Positions 36,401 through 50,682 of a stretch of 64,000 nt of DNA are shown here, one piece after another. A program made the translations under genes and the position numbers. Below the pieces are notes generated by a model. It was not told the DNA's origin. It did not search any database and saw nothing but the letters and a program-made list of their open reading frames with translations. The stretch covers positions 23,916,489 to 23,980,488 of the forward strand of contig NC_092572.1 of NCBI RefSeq assembly GCF_037975245.1. The letters are read 5' to 3'. This stretch comes from Apostichopus japonicus (taxonomy: Eukaryota; Echinodermata; Holothuroidea; Aspidochirotida; Stichopodidae). The stretch's first letter is position 1. Each line of letters starts with the position of its first letter.

Positions 36401-39400
36401 ATGAATATCTGGTTTATTTGGGGCCAATACAGCATACTCTGGTCGAGAGTTGGCGTGGAAGCCACCATATGTTTGTAGTAATGCAGTAAAATGTAGTGGA
36501 GGCAGCTGGAGGAGTCCAGTTTACCCCTGTGCCGAAGGTCATTCATCTTTTAGGTTTTTTTGGCGAACACTTTAACCTTTCCAACCACAGAGCTCCCAAC
36601 TGACCCACAATTTGCGGGTTGGACCCCCATTCTAACACCCAAAGCCCCTGACCCGTGCAAGCATCCCAAGAACCTGCATTGTAATTGACAAGTATACATA
36701 AAAAAATTGCATCAAAGTTGGACTTAGCAACCATCATTTCTTTAGCATTTAGCATAATAGAGTATAAAACCTCCTTTACATCAGCATTTGAACCTCAAAT
36801 TAGGCTATCATATCATTGGGGCGAGCAGCGGACATTTTCATGCCACAGGCAAGAATGAATTATGACCTACTACTCAATTTATTGATGTTACACACAAAAA
36901 AATGCATATTTCTCAGAAAATTTTGGGTGACAAAAGCCTTTCTAGGTGCCACCATTTTACATGTAGGCATCACCAGGATTCAAAAAAAAAATAAAAAGTG
37001 GAGGGAGACACCCCCAATATACCCCTCCCCCAGGACGGCAATTCATGGCATGGACCAGCATTTGCCTTCTCAAGAGTTGGGAGCTATGCAACCATACCAT
37101 TAACGACATGTCTCTATAGGCCCAGGGGATTGAATCCTTAGGTAGCCGTCCTAGCTAGTGCGAATCAGCAGAGAGAGGTTGTGGATGCTACGCCTTCGCA
37201 CCATTCAACCAAATGGGCTCAACATTCAGGAAGGACATGACTAACTTTTCTTCATTCCCCCTCCTTCTCCCCTTGCCCCCCTCCCCATTACTCCTTTTCT
37301 CATAGCTTTTTCCACCCCTTTTTTTTCTCCACACTTTTCTGTCGTTGTCCTTCTCCAGTTTATTCCCTACCCCTTCCCTTAATCCTCTCTTTGTCCCTCC
37401 ACTGTTTATCTCCTACCTATCCTCTTCCCCTGTTGGTTTTTATCTTTCATTCTTCTCTCCATCCCTTGTCTACTAATCCCCTTACATCTATCTCTTTGTG
37501 TTCACCATGCTCATTAACCTGTCTGTATTATGTGCGTGTTTTTTTCTACACAGGCTCTCTAGTGGATAAGCTGTTTGCTCACTGTTTTATTTTATTTTGA
37601 ACTCAAGTATTGAAGAACTTTAGGCCAGAAGCAAGTCGTTTTGTCAAATAACAGTACATAAACAGCACACATTCAGTCACATGTTTATAGAGAATTACAC
37701 GACGAAACTATTCGCATTTTATTTCTTCAGCAATTTCTACAACAAAAATCGGCAGCACGAAATCATACGGGCCCATATGACTTTCCATAACAACTACCTG
37801 CTGCTACGAGCTGGTATAGCGTTTTCCCAGCAGTACAATATGCACTGTTCCATATAGCAAATCGAAAAATTGCGTAACTCGAATAGCACACAGTACAATT
37901 ACACAGTGTGCCTATAGGTTACGCAACACTGAGAGGCAGATTAGAATCTCGGAAATCTAAAACCTTCGCGGTAACGGTACCCATTTGCGTATGCTGTTTA
38001 TAGCTAAGGATGAGAATGCCATATTAAAGAAATGAATATGTTGCCGCTGTGAGAAGAGGGCAGCATTGTTTTTATTTTTTAATCGGGGAATACGTTGAGA
38101 CAAGATTTTTGATTTTAGCAATTTCCTAGCTGAGAGTGTGCCTTTAATATATTAGCAGTTTTGTGTCATGGAGGTTCAATATTTTTTCCAAATTTGGTGG
38201 AATTCCATAATACATAGCCTGTTAACTCCTCAGTTCATGAAGTCATTATGGCAGTTGAGCTGAAAATGTATTTATTTTTCAAAATACAAACAAAGTTTCA
38301 GATCCATCCAACTTTCATTTTGTGATATATGGGGTATCAATTGGCCGAATGAGACATCAACATAAAGAGACACATACACACCATTATTGCAAACCTAATG
38401 ACCTTCAATGAAACCAATAACACATATTTTAAACTAAATGGACTGATTTAAGGCACTCACCAAAATGATTACTCAGTGATATCAGTTTCTATTTATAACA
38501 TGATTTTCACCTTCATCAGGTGTCCTGATAGCATAGGATTTTCTGAGATTTTTACTGCACAAACAAGTATGATGTTAACATATGAAGTACAGTGTCACTT
38601 AAAACTTTCTTTTTTGGAATCCTACAAGTTACCACCCATCAATTATCCATTGCCTATACTTACTTCTTCCTGTTAAGATATTAAGTGCCCCAAGGTTCTC
38701 AAATAATTCATCAGTGAGAGCAGATTGTATAATCCCTTTGTTCTCTAGTTCCACTAACAGGTCCTCGGAGTGTGATGGGCTGTTAATGATGGCCTTTACA
38801 TGTTTCAGAGGAAACATGAAGAAGTTTGCAAGGTTTTCGCTGTCACTTCTTGTCATCTCTGCATATGCCTTTTGCAAATACCTTTTTTGCAAAAGATCCT
38901 TTCAAGAAAGAGAACCAGAACAAGAAAACATTAAGTGGTTCCGATGCCCAAACAATATTCAAAGAGTGGTAAGCCATACATGTTAATATTCATGAACTTG
39001 TGCACACCAAAATGAAGAGGGATTATCTATTGACTAATGCTGCAACATCTAAAGGAAGGTACTAGGAATCATTATGATGTTAACAAAGTGTATTTAGTGA
39101 TATAGTATAACCAGAGAGCCAGTTGGCTTTGTGATTCCTTGCCATACAATGTGCTCAAAATTAAAAATAACTATCTGAATAAATAATGTAGAATTTATAA
39201 GTGAGTTAAATTGTAAGGATTTTAAAGAAACATTATTTCTATTCCAAATGTTTCAGTATCCAGTTACAAATTTTATGGTAAGTCACGCCCACTCATTAAT
39301 AATCATGAGATGAAAACCACACACTATAGGGCACATCTACTCATGATAGGGCATCTGTGTTTACAAGCCATGTTTGACCAATTCCCATTAAGCCCCAGGC

Positions 39401-42400
39401 CACTCATTCATGAATATTAATAAGGTAAACATTGTTGTTGCAAAGAACATGTATTTACCGTGTAGTTACATCACGCTACTATGAATAAATTAAATCAGAC
39501 ATATGGTTGAGGAGATATTAACATTTTACGAACTTTATGGTTAGCCCCACCCACCCCTTCACATTCAAGAGATGGGAACAAAACACAATACGGCACATAT
39601 ACACACCATGGGAAGTGTATCTACCAAGAAGACTGTGATTCTACTTGTGTTTATTGAGGTATCATGTATACAATCCTCTTTCCACGAATTCCCATTAGGC
39701 CCCACCCATGCATGAATATTTTTGAGGTAAACGTACTTGTTGCAAAGAGACATGTTACTTACATTATCATACTATGCATAAATTAAATTAGTCATTCAGT
39801 TGCAGAGATATTGACATTTTAACAATATCATATTAAGGCCCACCCAATCAAGACAATAGGGCACATTTACAAATCATGGGACATCTACCTACCAAGCATG
39901 ACATTTACTCAATTTGAGATATCTTGTTTATGAGCAAGCCGTCACATGCACACACACACACACATATATAAAGTACATACACATTTGGCATTGTAACCAA
40001 AAATGTATATATAATATAATACACATTATGAATCTCACATAGTCTATTTTTCTCTTTTCAGATTCCTTACCAGAACAAGTCAAACCACTAAGAAGCAATT
40101 AAGACAACTTTAATGTCTTCCCCTTACCCTTGCAGCTCACACTAACCTTAATTACAGTACTTCCTGATCCTAAGTGAACCTTCATACGATAAACAATACA
40201 CATTAACAATACAACTTGTATTTTGTGTCATTGCAAGAGAGAAATTGCATCCTGAATGACTATATACAAACAGTCGATGTAGGTACTCGTCTATTGTGGT
40301 GTTATAACATCGCCAATTCGCCATCGTGACTGAAAAGATGCAACTGTGTACCTGTACGATCCCACAAAGTGTCAGCATTACAGACTATAAATATCCTATT
40401 GGCTGGCTCTAGTTTGACTTACATTTAATCACAATTGACTACTATACATATATAGTGAAACATAGCATGTGAATTTAGGAAACAAGCAAAGCTGTGTTAT
40501 AGCCCACCATACTATAGTAAGCATGTAGACAGACAACTTAGGCCTACAATTAACATGCCAGTTTGTCCCCAAATTGAATTCACTGGTGCAAAATTTGTAC
40601 ATTAATACTACAAGAAGGCCTATTGTTAAATGTTCAGGTCATAATGGCCAGGACAAAAAAATTACATTTGCTAGAAACACAAAGGAGTCATTTCTCCTTT
40701 GGTGGCACACAGTGTGGAGTCTATATCTATAGCTTTTGAAACTGGCTGTATAAAGTTTGCATTGAGGTTTTCTGATATCTGCCAAAAATTGTAAAATCAC
40801 AGTAATAGTTGTACTGTACACAAATTTTTGCATCCACTAGTACCAATTTACCATTACTAAAGCAACTAACAATTTCATATTTGTTTGAAAAGACAATGGA
40901 GTCAGTTTTGTTTAGCTAAGATCTCTTATGCATACACACAGTGTGTGTACTCTGCAACCAAATTTTGAAATATGACTTAGAAAAAATGTGCACTAGAATT
41001 TGCTCAAATCAGGTAAAACAAATTTAAAATGGGACTAATAGTTGTTACCTATACATTTTTTTACATGTACTTATCTAAAAGGTGTTGATAGTAACCTGCA
41101 ACAGAAGTCAAATTTTTGCAGTAAATATGAAGCCTTTTATGTTTGGCCTTCATTTCTCCTACATACAGTACACACAGTGTATAGTCTACAATCTCATTTT
41201 TTAATTTGAATGTAAATATTTTGCCCTGAAATTTTTTAAATTTTCTGCAAATTTTGTAAGCTGTCACTAACAGTTGTGTTCTACTCAAAAGTTTGCATCC
41301 ACTTATACCAAATTTCTAAATTCTAGACTGCTAAATAATTCACATAAAGTTGTTCAAAAACTTGAGAGAATGTCCTGATCACTTCTCTACACTTGTTGCA
41401 CACAACTTGTGAAATTTAGGTTAACCATTTCCACTAAGAAAAAAAATTTGCATTAGAATTCATTAAATTTTGCCAAATTTGTAAAACAATAGTTATAATT
41501 GTTAAGAAGACAAGTGTTCACATTCACTTATATCATATTTGTCTACTTTAATTGACTAGCTGAATAATCTAGACCTAAATTATATTCCTATTTTTATCAT
41601 AATCCTGCTGTACTTACCAAACTGTACTCTCTCACTTCACCACTGCTGTCTACTGCTAACAACCTGTTTACATCAACAATCCTGATTCTAGTTGAGTCAT
41701 CAACATCAAATGACATCAGTTGTTGACTGTCAGAGAGAGAGTAAACAACAACATGGAGGAGATCCCATAAAATATAAACCAGACCACTAACAGTGATACT
41801 GTATGTCTCTGAGTAGCCTGGTGCTTTATACTCATGTACAATATTTCCCTCCATGTTGCATCTAATAGCTCTACTACCTGTAGATATAAACAGATTATCT
41901 CCATAAACTGTCATATCCTTAGGATATCTATATTCTCTTAATCCATTCAAGGTGATTGTTTTGATTTTATTTAAACTAAAATCAAACACAATCACCTCGT
42001 TAGATCTAAACAAACTAATAAATATCTCTCCCTCTCTGACAGTCACACACCTGGCTATTGTATCGTGTAATAGGTTGACTGTGTGTAATGGTTCACTGTC
42101 GTCAGCCTCAATATGATAAACCTGAACGAGATATATGTACGTAGTAACTACATGTGAATCGTCCAGGAATGAAACATGGCGAGAGAACGGCCAAGCTTGA
42201 TAATGGAATACTCTACTGAACAACTGAGTCATTAATGGCGACGAAGAATCAGGGCCATTTAACGTAAACAGGTCTATGAATGTTGCATCTGTCCTGTAGC
42301 TGTATCTGCTCACTGCCAGCTTGTTACCGCGTACAGCCATATCACTGACCGCCCAGTCACCTTCTGTTGTACATCTTGGTATGGTAACGCTTCGTACACT

Positions 42401-45400
42401 GCAATGGAAAGACAAAATCGCAAGCCTGCGTCTCCATGGTAACAAGTAATTTTAGCGTAAATATTGGCTAATAAAGATCAGGTTAACGAAGTAAACAACG
42501 GATGGAAAAATGATCGTACTTTCGAATGCTATTACGTAGAGAGAGCTACTCCACTAAATTATTTTCAGTTTTCTTTACGTGTGTGGGGGGGGGGGGGGAG
42601 GGGGAGCTATAGGGCAGTATAAAGATATACTGAAAAGGTCAGTTAAAGAAAATAAGCTGACAGTGGAAATAAAATTTAAGTGAAGAAAGGCTTACAATGT
42701 CTTTGGAACATTACTCATATAGGCCTATACTGATCTCAATCTCTAATCGAAAAATATTATTTTGAGTTTGTAGTGATTGGAAGGTAATAGAAGGCGGTTA
42801 GAAGGCCTTTTCGTAAGCACACGACAAAAAAAATAACTAGTTGTATATATTAGCACGGTGCTATTTTCCGATAACAGGCAATGGGGCCGACTGGAGTAAA
42901 TTTGTGCGAAAATGTGGATCTATAACTTAAGTAGTACTAATAATCGAACAACGTCAGTATAACACTATATATTGATTGTGTTTGTAAATTTGTGTTGTTT
43001 GGAAAAAGGTGATAGGATTTTACGGTACGTATAACTGTCGCCAATGGTAGATGTAATTTCAGTGATATATTCAGTATGTGTAAGTACGTTTTCAGGTGTG
43101 CATGTACACTGCACCATTGTGCGCATTTACAAGACATCGATGTGAACATTTATACTGAAAGCCTTTCAGCTGGACCGATTACAGGTGGCCTATATCTATT
43201 CGATGCAAAAGGGTGCTATATTTTTGCACTCTATATCACTTTGTTTTGTTACATTTGACGCAATGTGAACATTCGGTCCGCAGGACGTATCATTAAGTCA
43301 ATGCATGCTTTTCTACTAAAGATGTGGCAAATCATGTAGCGGGGTGTCATATATGTATATACAGAGCTATCACAACCCCAGTTATAATACAGACCCATGC
43401 AGCTGCAATTATTTAGGAAATTAACTTAGAACAAGCTGTAGCTGTATACACGGACGTTTACAGGCCTATGTAATTATAAAGCCTGATATCCGTGAGTTAT
43501 ATATCCAACAACACAAGTTTTCTTAATGGTGGTATAATTGCATAGCACATGCAGTACGTGTGCATTTAGCTATTATAGTTTAGAGGAAGCCTCACAAAAG
43601 CTTTTTTTGAGGACTTTAATCATCTGTATACAAATATGAGTTATTTTGACAAAATTTCTGGAATGTGTGAAAAGTTAACGGCACTCAATCAGGCACGATC
43701 GAGTTTCTGCTCGTTTGTGATTCATGATTTTGATAGCATATGTTTATTTTTAAAAAAGGATTTTTTTCTTCGTGTGGTTCGTACTAAGCAAGAGCTCAGT
43801 TAATTTGTACTCAATTTTAGATCATTATGTGGAGGGAACAAAGACAGGTAAATATGATGACAAGAAAACGATCCTCGACCATTCTTTCCAAATGGAATTT
43901 TAGGCAGCATATAATGGACAATTGGTTCCAATGAAATATCAAAGCTTCCACAGAACTACGGCAAATTTTCATGAAAAGAAAATACGGACAAAAAGTGGCT
44001 TCATAAAGTAGTCACTTAAACTAGTAAACGTTCAAAATTTGTCACTAGAGATCTTTGGTAGGCTAAAATTTCAGGGAGGGCGATTCAAAGCCATAGGTTC
44101 ATTTACCAACCTAGGTCCCAATCACGCCTTACACAGTTACTCATTACAAACAGAACCATGGCGGGAAACTTCTGTAATTGGTGGCGCTGTATCAAATTAC
44201 AAGGGAAAAAATATGCTCAAGAAGCAACTGACAATGCAAACATGCCAAATACGAAAGGACATAAATATGTCCACCTTTTACGTGTGTCACGCCCCACACA
44301 CTAATTCATTACATTAATTTTAAAAGCAATGGGCACATACACAGCCCCACTATCAGACTATCATATATGACATATAATCTAACATACAGTTCCTGATACT
44401 TTCTTGCTTCAAAAAAAAAACAAGAGCATCAATGACGCAGTATCTCAATACTGGAAGTTTTAATTTTGATTCCTTTCAAATCTTTGCTCTGTCTCTACAA
44501 TTATCAATATCATTCATGGTACAACAAATATACAACTTGCATTTTTGCTACTTTGCCACGAATAGTCTCTGCAGGTTACACTTTATCCTGCTAGTCTTGC
44601 CTTTAGCGCTCATTGCCTGTTAGTCGAAAGAACGACGTTGCAAGGTTTAGTAATGTCATAGGATATTTAAGAACTTGTTTTTTATGTGGTATCCTCCATC
44701 TTGGGTCAGTCTCTGTTAGACTTTTTGGTCATATAGTTTGACGTCAATGACAACGGCCAAATTAGAAGAGGCGAACAACTCGACCATATTCTTGATGCCT
44801 GCCTTGAGAGCTAGGCCTATTGACCTACTGTATGTTACTGTAGACTGTAGTGGTGACTACCATCAAAACTGTGTCCACTTCTAGATATCAAAACAACCCA
44901 CGTTTTTCCATCTCAATTTTTCTGACATGAAGATTTCATGGATTTATGACTTGGAAAAAAATAATGTAAAAGAAGATTACAAGTTTTTATATGCAAGTGA
45001 TGCAAGTAATAGCCACCTCAGTTCCTCTCCATTTTGTTATTTTATTTTAAAGAGGCCATGACACGAAAAATCCAACTCATCGAGAGTAACTTCCTCTGAA
45101 TCTATGAGAAAATCTATGTTCAAAACTATCCTCAACACCTTGAAAACCTCAAGGACTAATTAGTAATTAACGTTTTAATAATCGCATCCGAAAATAGATA
45201 CCTGAGAATGCGATTTCACAACAAGACAATGATGACGTCATGTTAGGAACACACGTGCAAAGCTCAGGCATGTATCGGATGCGCGACGATCATATCGTTC
45301 CATATACAGTACACGCACATTTACACTGAGAGAACAACCACTGTATTACGCTATATCGTTAGAAATTTCAAGTTTGTTTTACAACTGTTGTAAACTATCC

Positions 45401-48400
45401 GAGAGAAATGCCGGTCCGTTGTGTTGTTGGGGCTGCATAAATATCATTACCCATGCAATTAGCCTTCATCCATGGCTGAAGGACGAAAAAAAACACGGCG
45501 ATTATGACCAAGTTAGTGCACAACACCAGCGCCGATTTCACTGGGCCTAGCCAGTATGCAGTTCGAATGAAGCGAACACTTCACGGAAGCATACTACGAT
45601 CCCTCCTTTTTGTTATGAAATAAAACAAATGGACTTTAACGGTTCGACATAAAAGAGTCATTCTTCTGTCAAGTAATCCACAAAAAACTACTCTGAAGAC
45701 CAGATCGGGGAACAGGAAACCTCCAATGGGGCAAGTGGCGATCCTTAGGAGGTAGCGCGCCGAGCACTAGTAGTACTATAGTATGGTTCCCCTATAGTAT
45801 TAGCGTTACTACACTGAAGTCGCAATAGACGAAGAGATTTTACTGTATCATCTAAATTAACACCCCCTTCATTGCTCTATTGTATACTAATAAGTTATGA
45901 GGTTAGCTTCAGAGGCGATGGGTTACATCTTCTTGTGAACAAATCTCAGTGCCCCAATTTATTTCTGGAATATGCTGGATCAGTTAATTATAGCAATAAT
46001 TTCTTATGCCTATTCCAGGAAAACCATTTATTATGTTGTGGAGGGAGTGGGGGTAATGGGGATGGGTCAAAATAGGTAGGTAAAAAGATTTTATTCCAAA
46101 GGTTGTTTAATTAAATCTCAAAGCGATTTATTTTAAAGTCACAGAGCCAAAAATTCACACAACATAGTTCAAGTGTTAAATCATTGAACAAAATTTATTC
46201 AATATCAGTTCTAGACAGTCATTCTGGACAATCTGAACTAACATTAACAACAATCATTGTATTATATGACATAAAAGTAAAACTGTACTTTCCATAAACA
46301 TTATCATTCTTAAATTACACTAATGTAATTTGTGACATCAAAGGAGGTTAAAAGAAAACAACTTACATGATTTTTTTTGCTTTAAGCCTACAAAGCAGTT
46401 GCATGTCCATCGCTATCAATCGTTGTTGTGACAAATTAATTAGAATAATCCAGAAGCAAATACAATACAGGGTTATTTAAACCAAGAAACACTGCACGAC
46501 GCAACTCACATGCAAAAATGTTACCCACGCACGACGACACGTACAACACTGATGGGCAATGTGAAACACAGCATCACACGCATTAAAACAATCGAAGACC
46601 ATTAACAGGGTGTACTGCTGAGTTTTTGAAGAAAGACTACAAAACAAACCAACTGCTGCTGAAGAAACAGTCTAAACATTCAAGAGTTCTGCTGCCTCCA
46701 TTGGTCTTTATTATGACTTTTCTGTCAAATATCATTGGTGATATGGTTATTTTGGCTTCCAGATTAAAGGTACGAATCAAACGAGGTAAATGCCCCTAAA
46801 AAGGTCAATGCCCGTTCCCTTATGCACATATTATATGACATCACGGTCATGCCAATACTTGTGTCCAAATGCTTCAAAACATGCCTTTTCTTTTATTGTT
46901 GATGTTGGGTCTGGAAAATAACCTTTTCATCCTGAATTAAAAGTCTTGAATTTCAATATATCAACACTGAGGGAACCCTGACGGATTGATAATCCAACAC
47001 AATCGTAGTTTAGAAAGGCTTCCTATACAATGAGTTTTCTCCTGGCAACTTGAATCCAGTGTAATGACCATTGGCTGGAAAATCACTTCTGATCCTTTGG
47101 ACTGCACATGATGGTAGCACAACCCTGACGTGTCTTGCTAGGAACCCCAAGTATCATTGAACCTGTTGACTGTAGGCTATGTATCTGTACTGCCTGGGAA
47201 AAAATTTATGAAAGTTCAAAATGTATTAATGTTGGCCATGATGTCCACAATAACAAGCAGGCACACAATGTACAGTTATGGTTACATTTGTTGTGATTTT
47301 ACACCTTCCATGTATCATGAAACATTCTTTTGTTTCAGAAAATTGATTTGCAAAACTCCAGGCCAAAGTACTAGCCAAGTAATAATGAGTATGAAATAAC
47401 ACATATGCCTACCTAGCATGGCTGCATAATGCAACTTACATCCCCGAGCCAAACTTTCAGTATGCAACCAACCCTACTAGTACTACACACTCTACATATG
47501 GGTTGTAAGTTACCGTAACACAACGCACAATACGGTTTAGGGTGTTCCGCGAATTCCAACAACACATGCACAAAATGGACTGGATTTTGTTTTTAAATGC
47601 TTCGTTAATAAATTCTTACCACGTTGTATGTTCCTTGCAATGGTTTCGAACGGATTTCTTCTTCGATATGTTGTGGAGCTTCAATTTCGGCTCGTTTAAC
47701 AGGCTCGAACTGATACGGTTCTAACACCTCCGCTCCACCCTCAGCGTTCGGTTCAATATTGGAATGATCATCGCCTTCACTCTCTGCTTCGAATATGAGA
47801 AAGGGCACTCTAATTATAGCCCAATTTCACTGCCTAGTGAAGAACCATTATCACTTTGAACTTCGGTTGCCGCATTTGGCTCTGGATCCGCCATTTCACA
47901 GGAAATTTTGATTTGATATCGCACTTGTGATCGGTGTTTTGTTTAGTAACTACTAGTGGTATGTGTACTTGTCTACTGTGTACGTGAATGGTACCGTAGC
48001 AGCGACAACAAATATGTGTTCAAAACGTGACGTCACATGACGTCATGCGAATCGGAAAATTTTCGAGTAAACAAAGTTTCAAACGCCGAAAAGGGTAAAT
48101 TCATTCTCAATTTTCGACTTGAAAAATCAAGTTTTAAACTGGCAGATTGGTTGATACATGTTTTAGAGAACATTCTTTGATGGATCCCAAAAATATAGGA
48201 CTTTGAAATTTTCGTGTCATGGCCACTTTAATTCTTTGTACATTTGATGTACAACATTACAGGCTCAAAAGAAAGCTAAACATACTTAGGCCACGAGAAT
48301 GAAAGTTATAGATTTGCGTCCACCGCCCGCATGCCTGAAAAGCTACCGCACAAAAAAAAAACTTTCCAAATCGCGCACAGTGGAAAGACGATCTATTTAT

Positions 48401-50633
48401 CACGTAAATGCAGCTATGAAAACAGTATCATCGCTTTGCCAGTGTCGCGGCGTCATCGGGGTCACAGGTCAAATCGCTCCAACCGCACATCGGATTCTCG
48501 CAATGTCTCCACGCGCACGCGTGCGTTGATACCATGCGTTGTTCTCATGGAACGAAACGTAAGAAATCCGTTCAATCTTTTATACTTACCTATAGTTTCA
48601 AGACTCGAATTGTTGACATAAAAGGGCTAAACTATAACAAAGTTTATTGACATTGCATACGATATACAAATATTGATGGATGGCATGATCAGAATGTGAA
48701 ATTTTACGATTCACTGGTCAATGTTTATGATCGTCTCCAGTGTAATGCTAAAGCATAGGATAACAAGCAGTCGATCTAGGCCTAGCCTACGTACGTACGT
48801 ACTGTTCCAGGTCAATGCACTGTAGTGACCAAGTCATGTAGGCTATCATTGTCACTGTGTACATCATGTTGCAGACAGGAGCCCGGTATTTTTAACATTT
48901 TTTTAAATTCTATGCATCCTCATCCAGCTAGCCTAGTACTAGTAGCAGTTGTGTTTCAAAGCCAGGGTTTTATTCTCCCCTACTGTGATAGCAAACATGG
49001 CATTTTGAAGTCGTTTATATACCACTTGCGTGAATGGTTTATGTAGATAGCTACGCATGCGCAGTTGTAAATAATGAATAATGAAAAAAAGCCTCGTGTG
49101 TTTTCAAAAAAGTCCGGACACAAATCTATAACTTTCATTCTCGTGGCCTTACATCATATATCCTTATAAATAAAACATAACCTTATACAATTTTTAAAGT
49201 CTTATAAAAGTTGTGATGCTATGGCCGGCTACTCTTTTATACGTACCCATCAAACAAACTTACCCTGGTCCTTCCTAGGAAAAGCTATCTGAACACCAGT
49301 ACAATGCTAATGTGGCTATCACTGAAAGCCTAATAGGCCTAGGCCTATATATATATTTTTAAATGCACTAGGCCTACAGTAAGTAGCCTTCAGAAATACA
49401 AGAATGTGTATACGTAATTATACAAAATACATGAAGGGCAATCAAACAAACTTATCATGGCCCTTGCTCTGAAAAGCTACCTGAACACCAGTACTATCCT
49501 TAAATGGATGATACAAAAACGAAGGTCTAATATAAATTAAATGCACTACGTAGAATTCAGCAGTACAGAATGTGTATATGTAATTAGCATGCACACTACA
49601 CCTGGCGTACCTAACTACAGTAGAGAAAATTGGTCGCGAGGGTAGCCATTTTCGTATATCTAACATGTAGCTGCCATGAGTCATAGCCAATCTGCTACAA
49701 AACAGACTTGGGGCGGGGCTTAATCATTAAAAACGGACCTTTTTACTAAAAGTAGGGGCGGCAGCTCAGTGTTGTTTTAACAAAGAAAAATCATTTAAAC
49801 ATCAAATGAAGCAAATAAAAGCCATAAAATGTCATTTACAGCTAGTAAAATTCTTATTAATACCTACCTGTAAACAACAAATGAAAGTTTCAAATGTTAA
49901 TAAAATATATAATAAATAGGACCCTATCTTAGACGATACCACTGTTGAAAGACAATTCTATTCTATTCTTTTTCATAAAACATAAGTTTTGGAGCGTGTG
50001 CAAAAATGGGTTGTTTAAACTGTTTTCAGTCCAAATTGGCCCGATTTGGACATAAATCGGTGAAAAAGTCATAGAATGAGATAAAATTCTCGAATAAAAA
50101 ATAGTAACTTTTGTTGGCCTATATGATATATGCTTGCTCTGAAAATTCCAGAGAAAAAGAACTTTATATGAAGACGCTGAAAAATTTTTAAGAGAAGAGA
50201 GAGTCCCACTTACTGTTACAATATCTCTATACATGTAATGTATTGAGATAAAAAATTAAGCCAGCCATATCAATTATTTTTAATGTCCCAAACGTGAACA
50301 CTAACGTATTTGCTACCAATACATACAAGCCAAGTATGAAAGAAAACAAATGCTGTCAACATAAAGCCATGTAAAGATGTTTACATTATGCCTGCCTACT
50401 CATTATGTATGACCCATGACATTACTTCAAAAAGCAATAGAGCACATCTACAGCTCATTGGCTATCAGACTATCATATAGGACATGAATCCAACATATAG
50501 TTCTGAGCTACTCACACACACTACAATAGAAAGACCATGCCAATTTAATTGTGTATTCCAATCCTTTGCGTGATACGTGCGTAATTAGTGGGGCAGGCGA
50601 CAGTACACCACTGTAGTCTGTATATATATATAT

Positions 50634-50682
<49 letters not shown>

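Larger units (their letters stand above)
45051..48227. mobile_element. 3177-bp Kolobok-like transposon (TTAA target, THAP remnant)
   Basis: The left end AGAGGCCATGACACGAAAA (45051) and the right end, in inverse AGTGGCCATGACACGAAAAT (48227), are flanked by TTAA (45047-45050, 48228-48231). A broken THAP-type start lies near the left end on the plus strand and an acidic EPYQFEP protein fragment near the right end on the minus strand. Kolobok elements combine TTAA duplications with THAP-containing transposases, so I assign it there. It is decayed. Confidence 0.75.
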
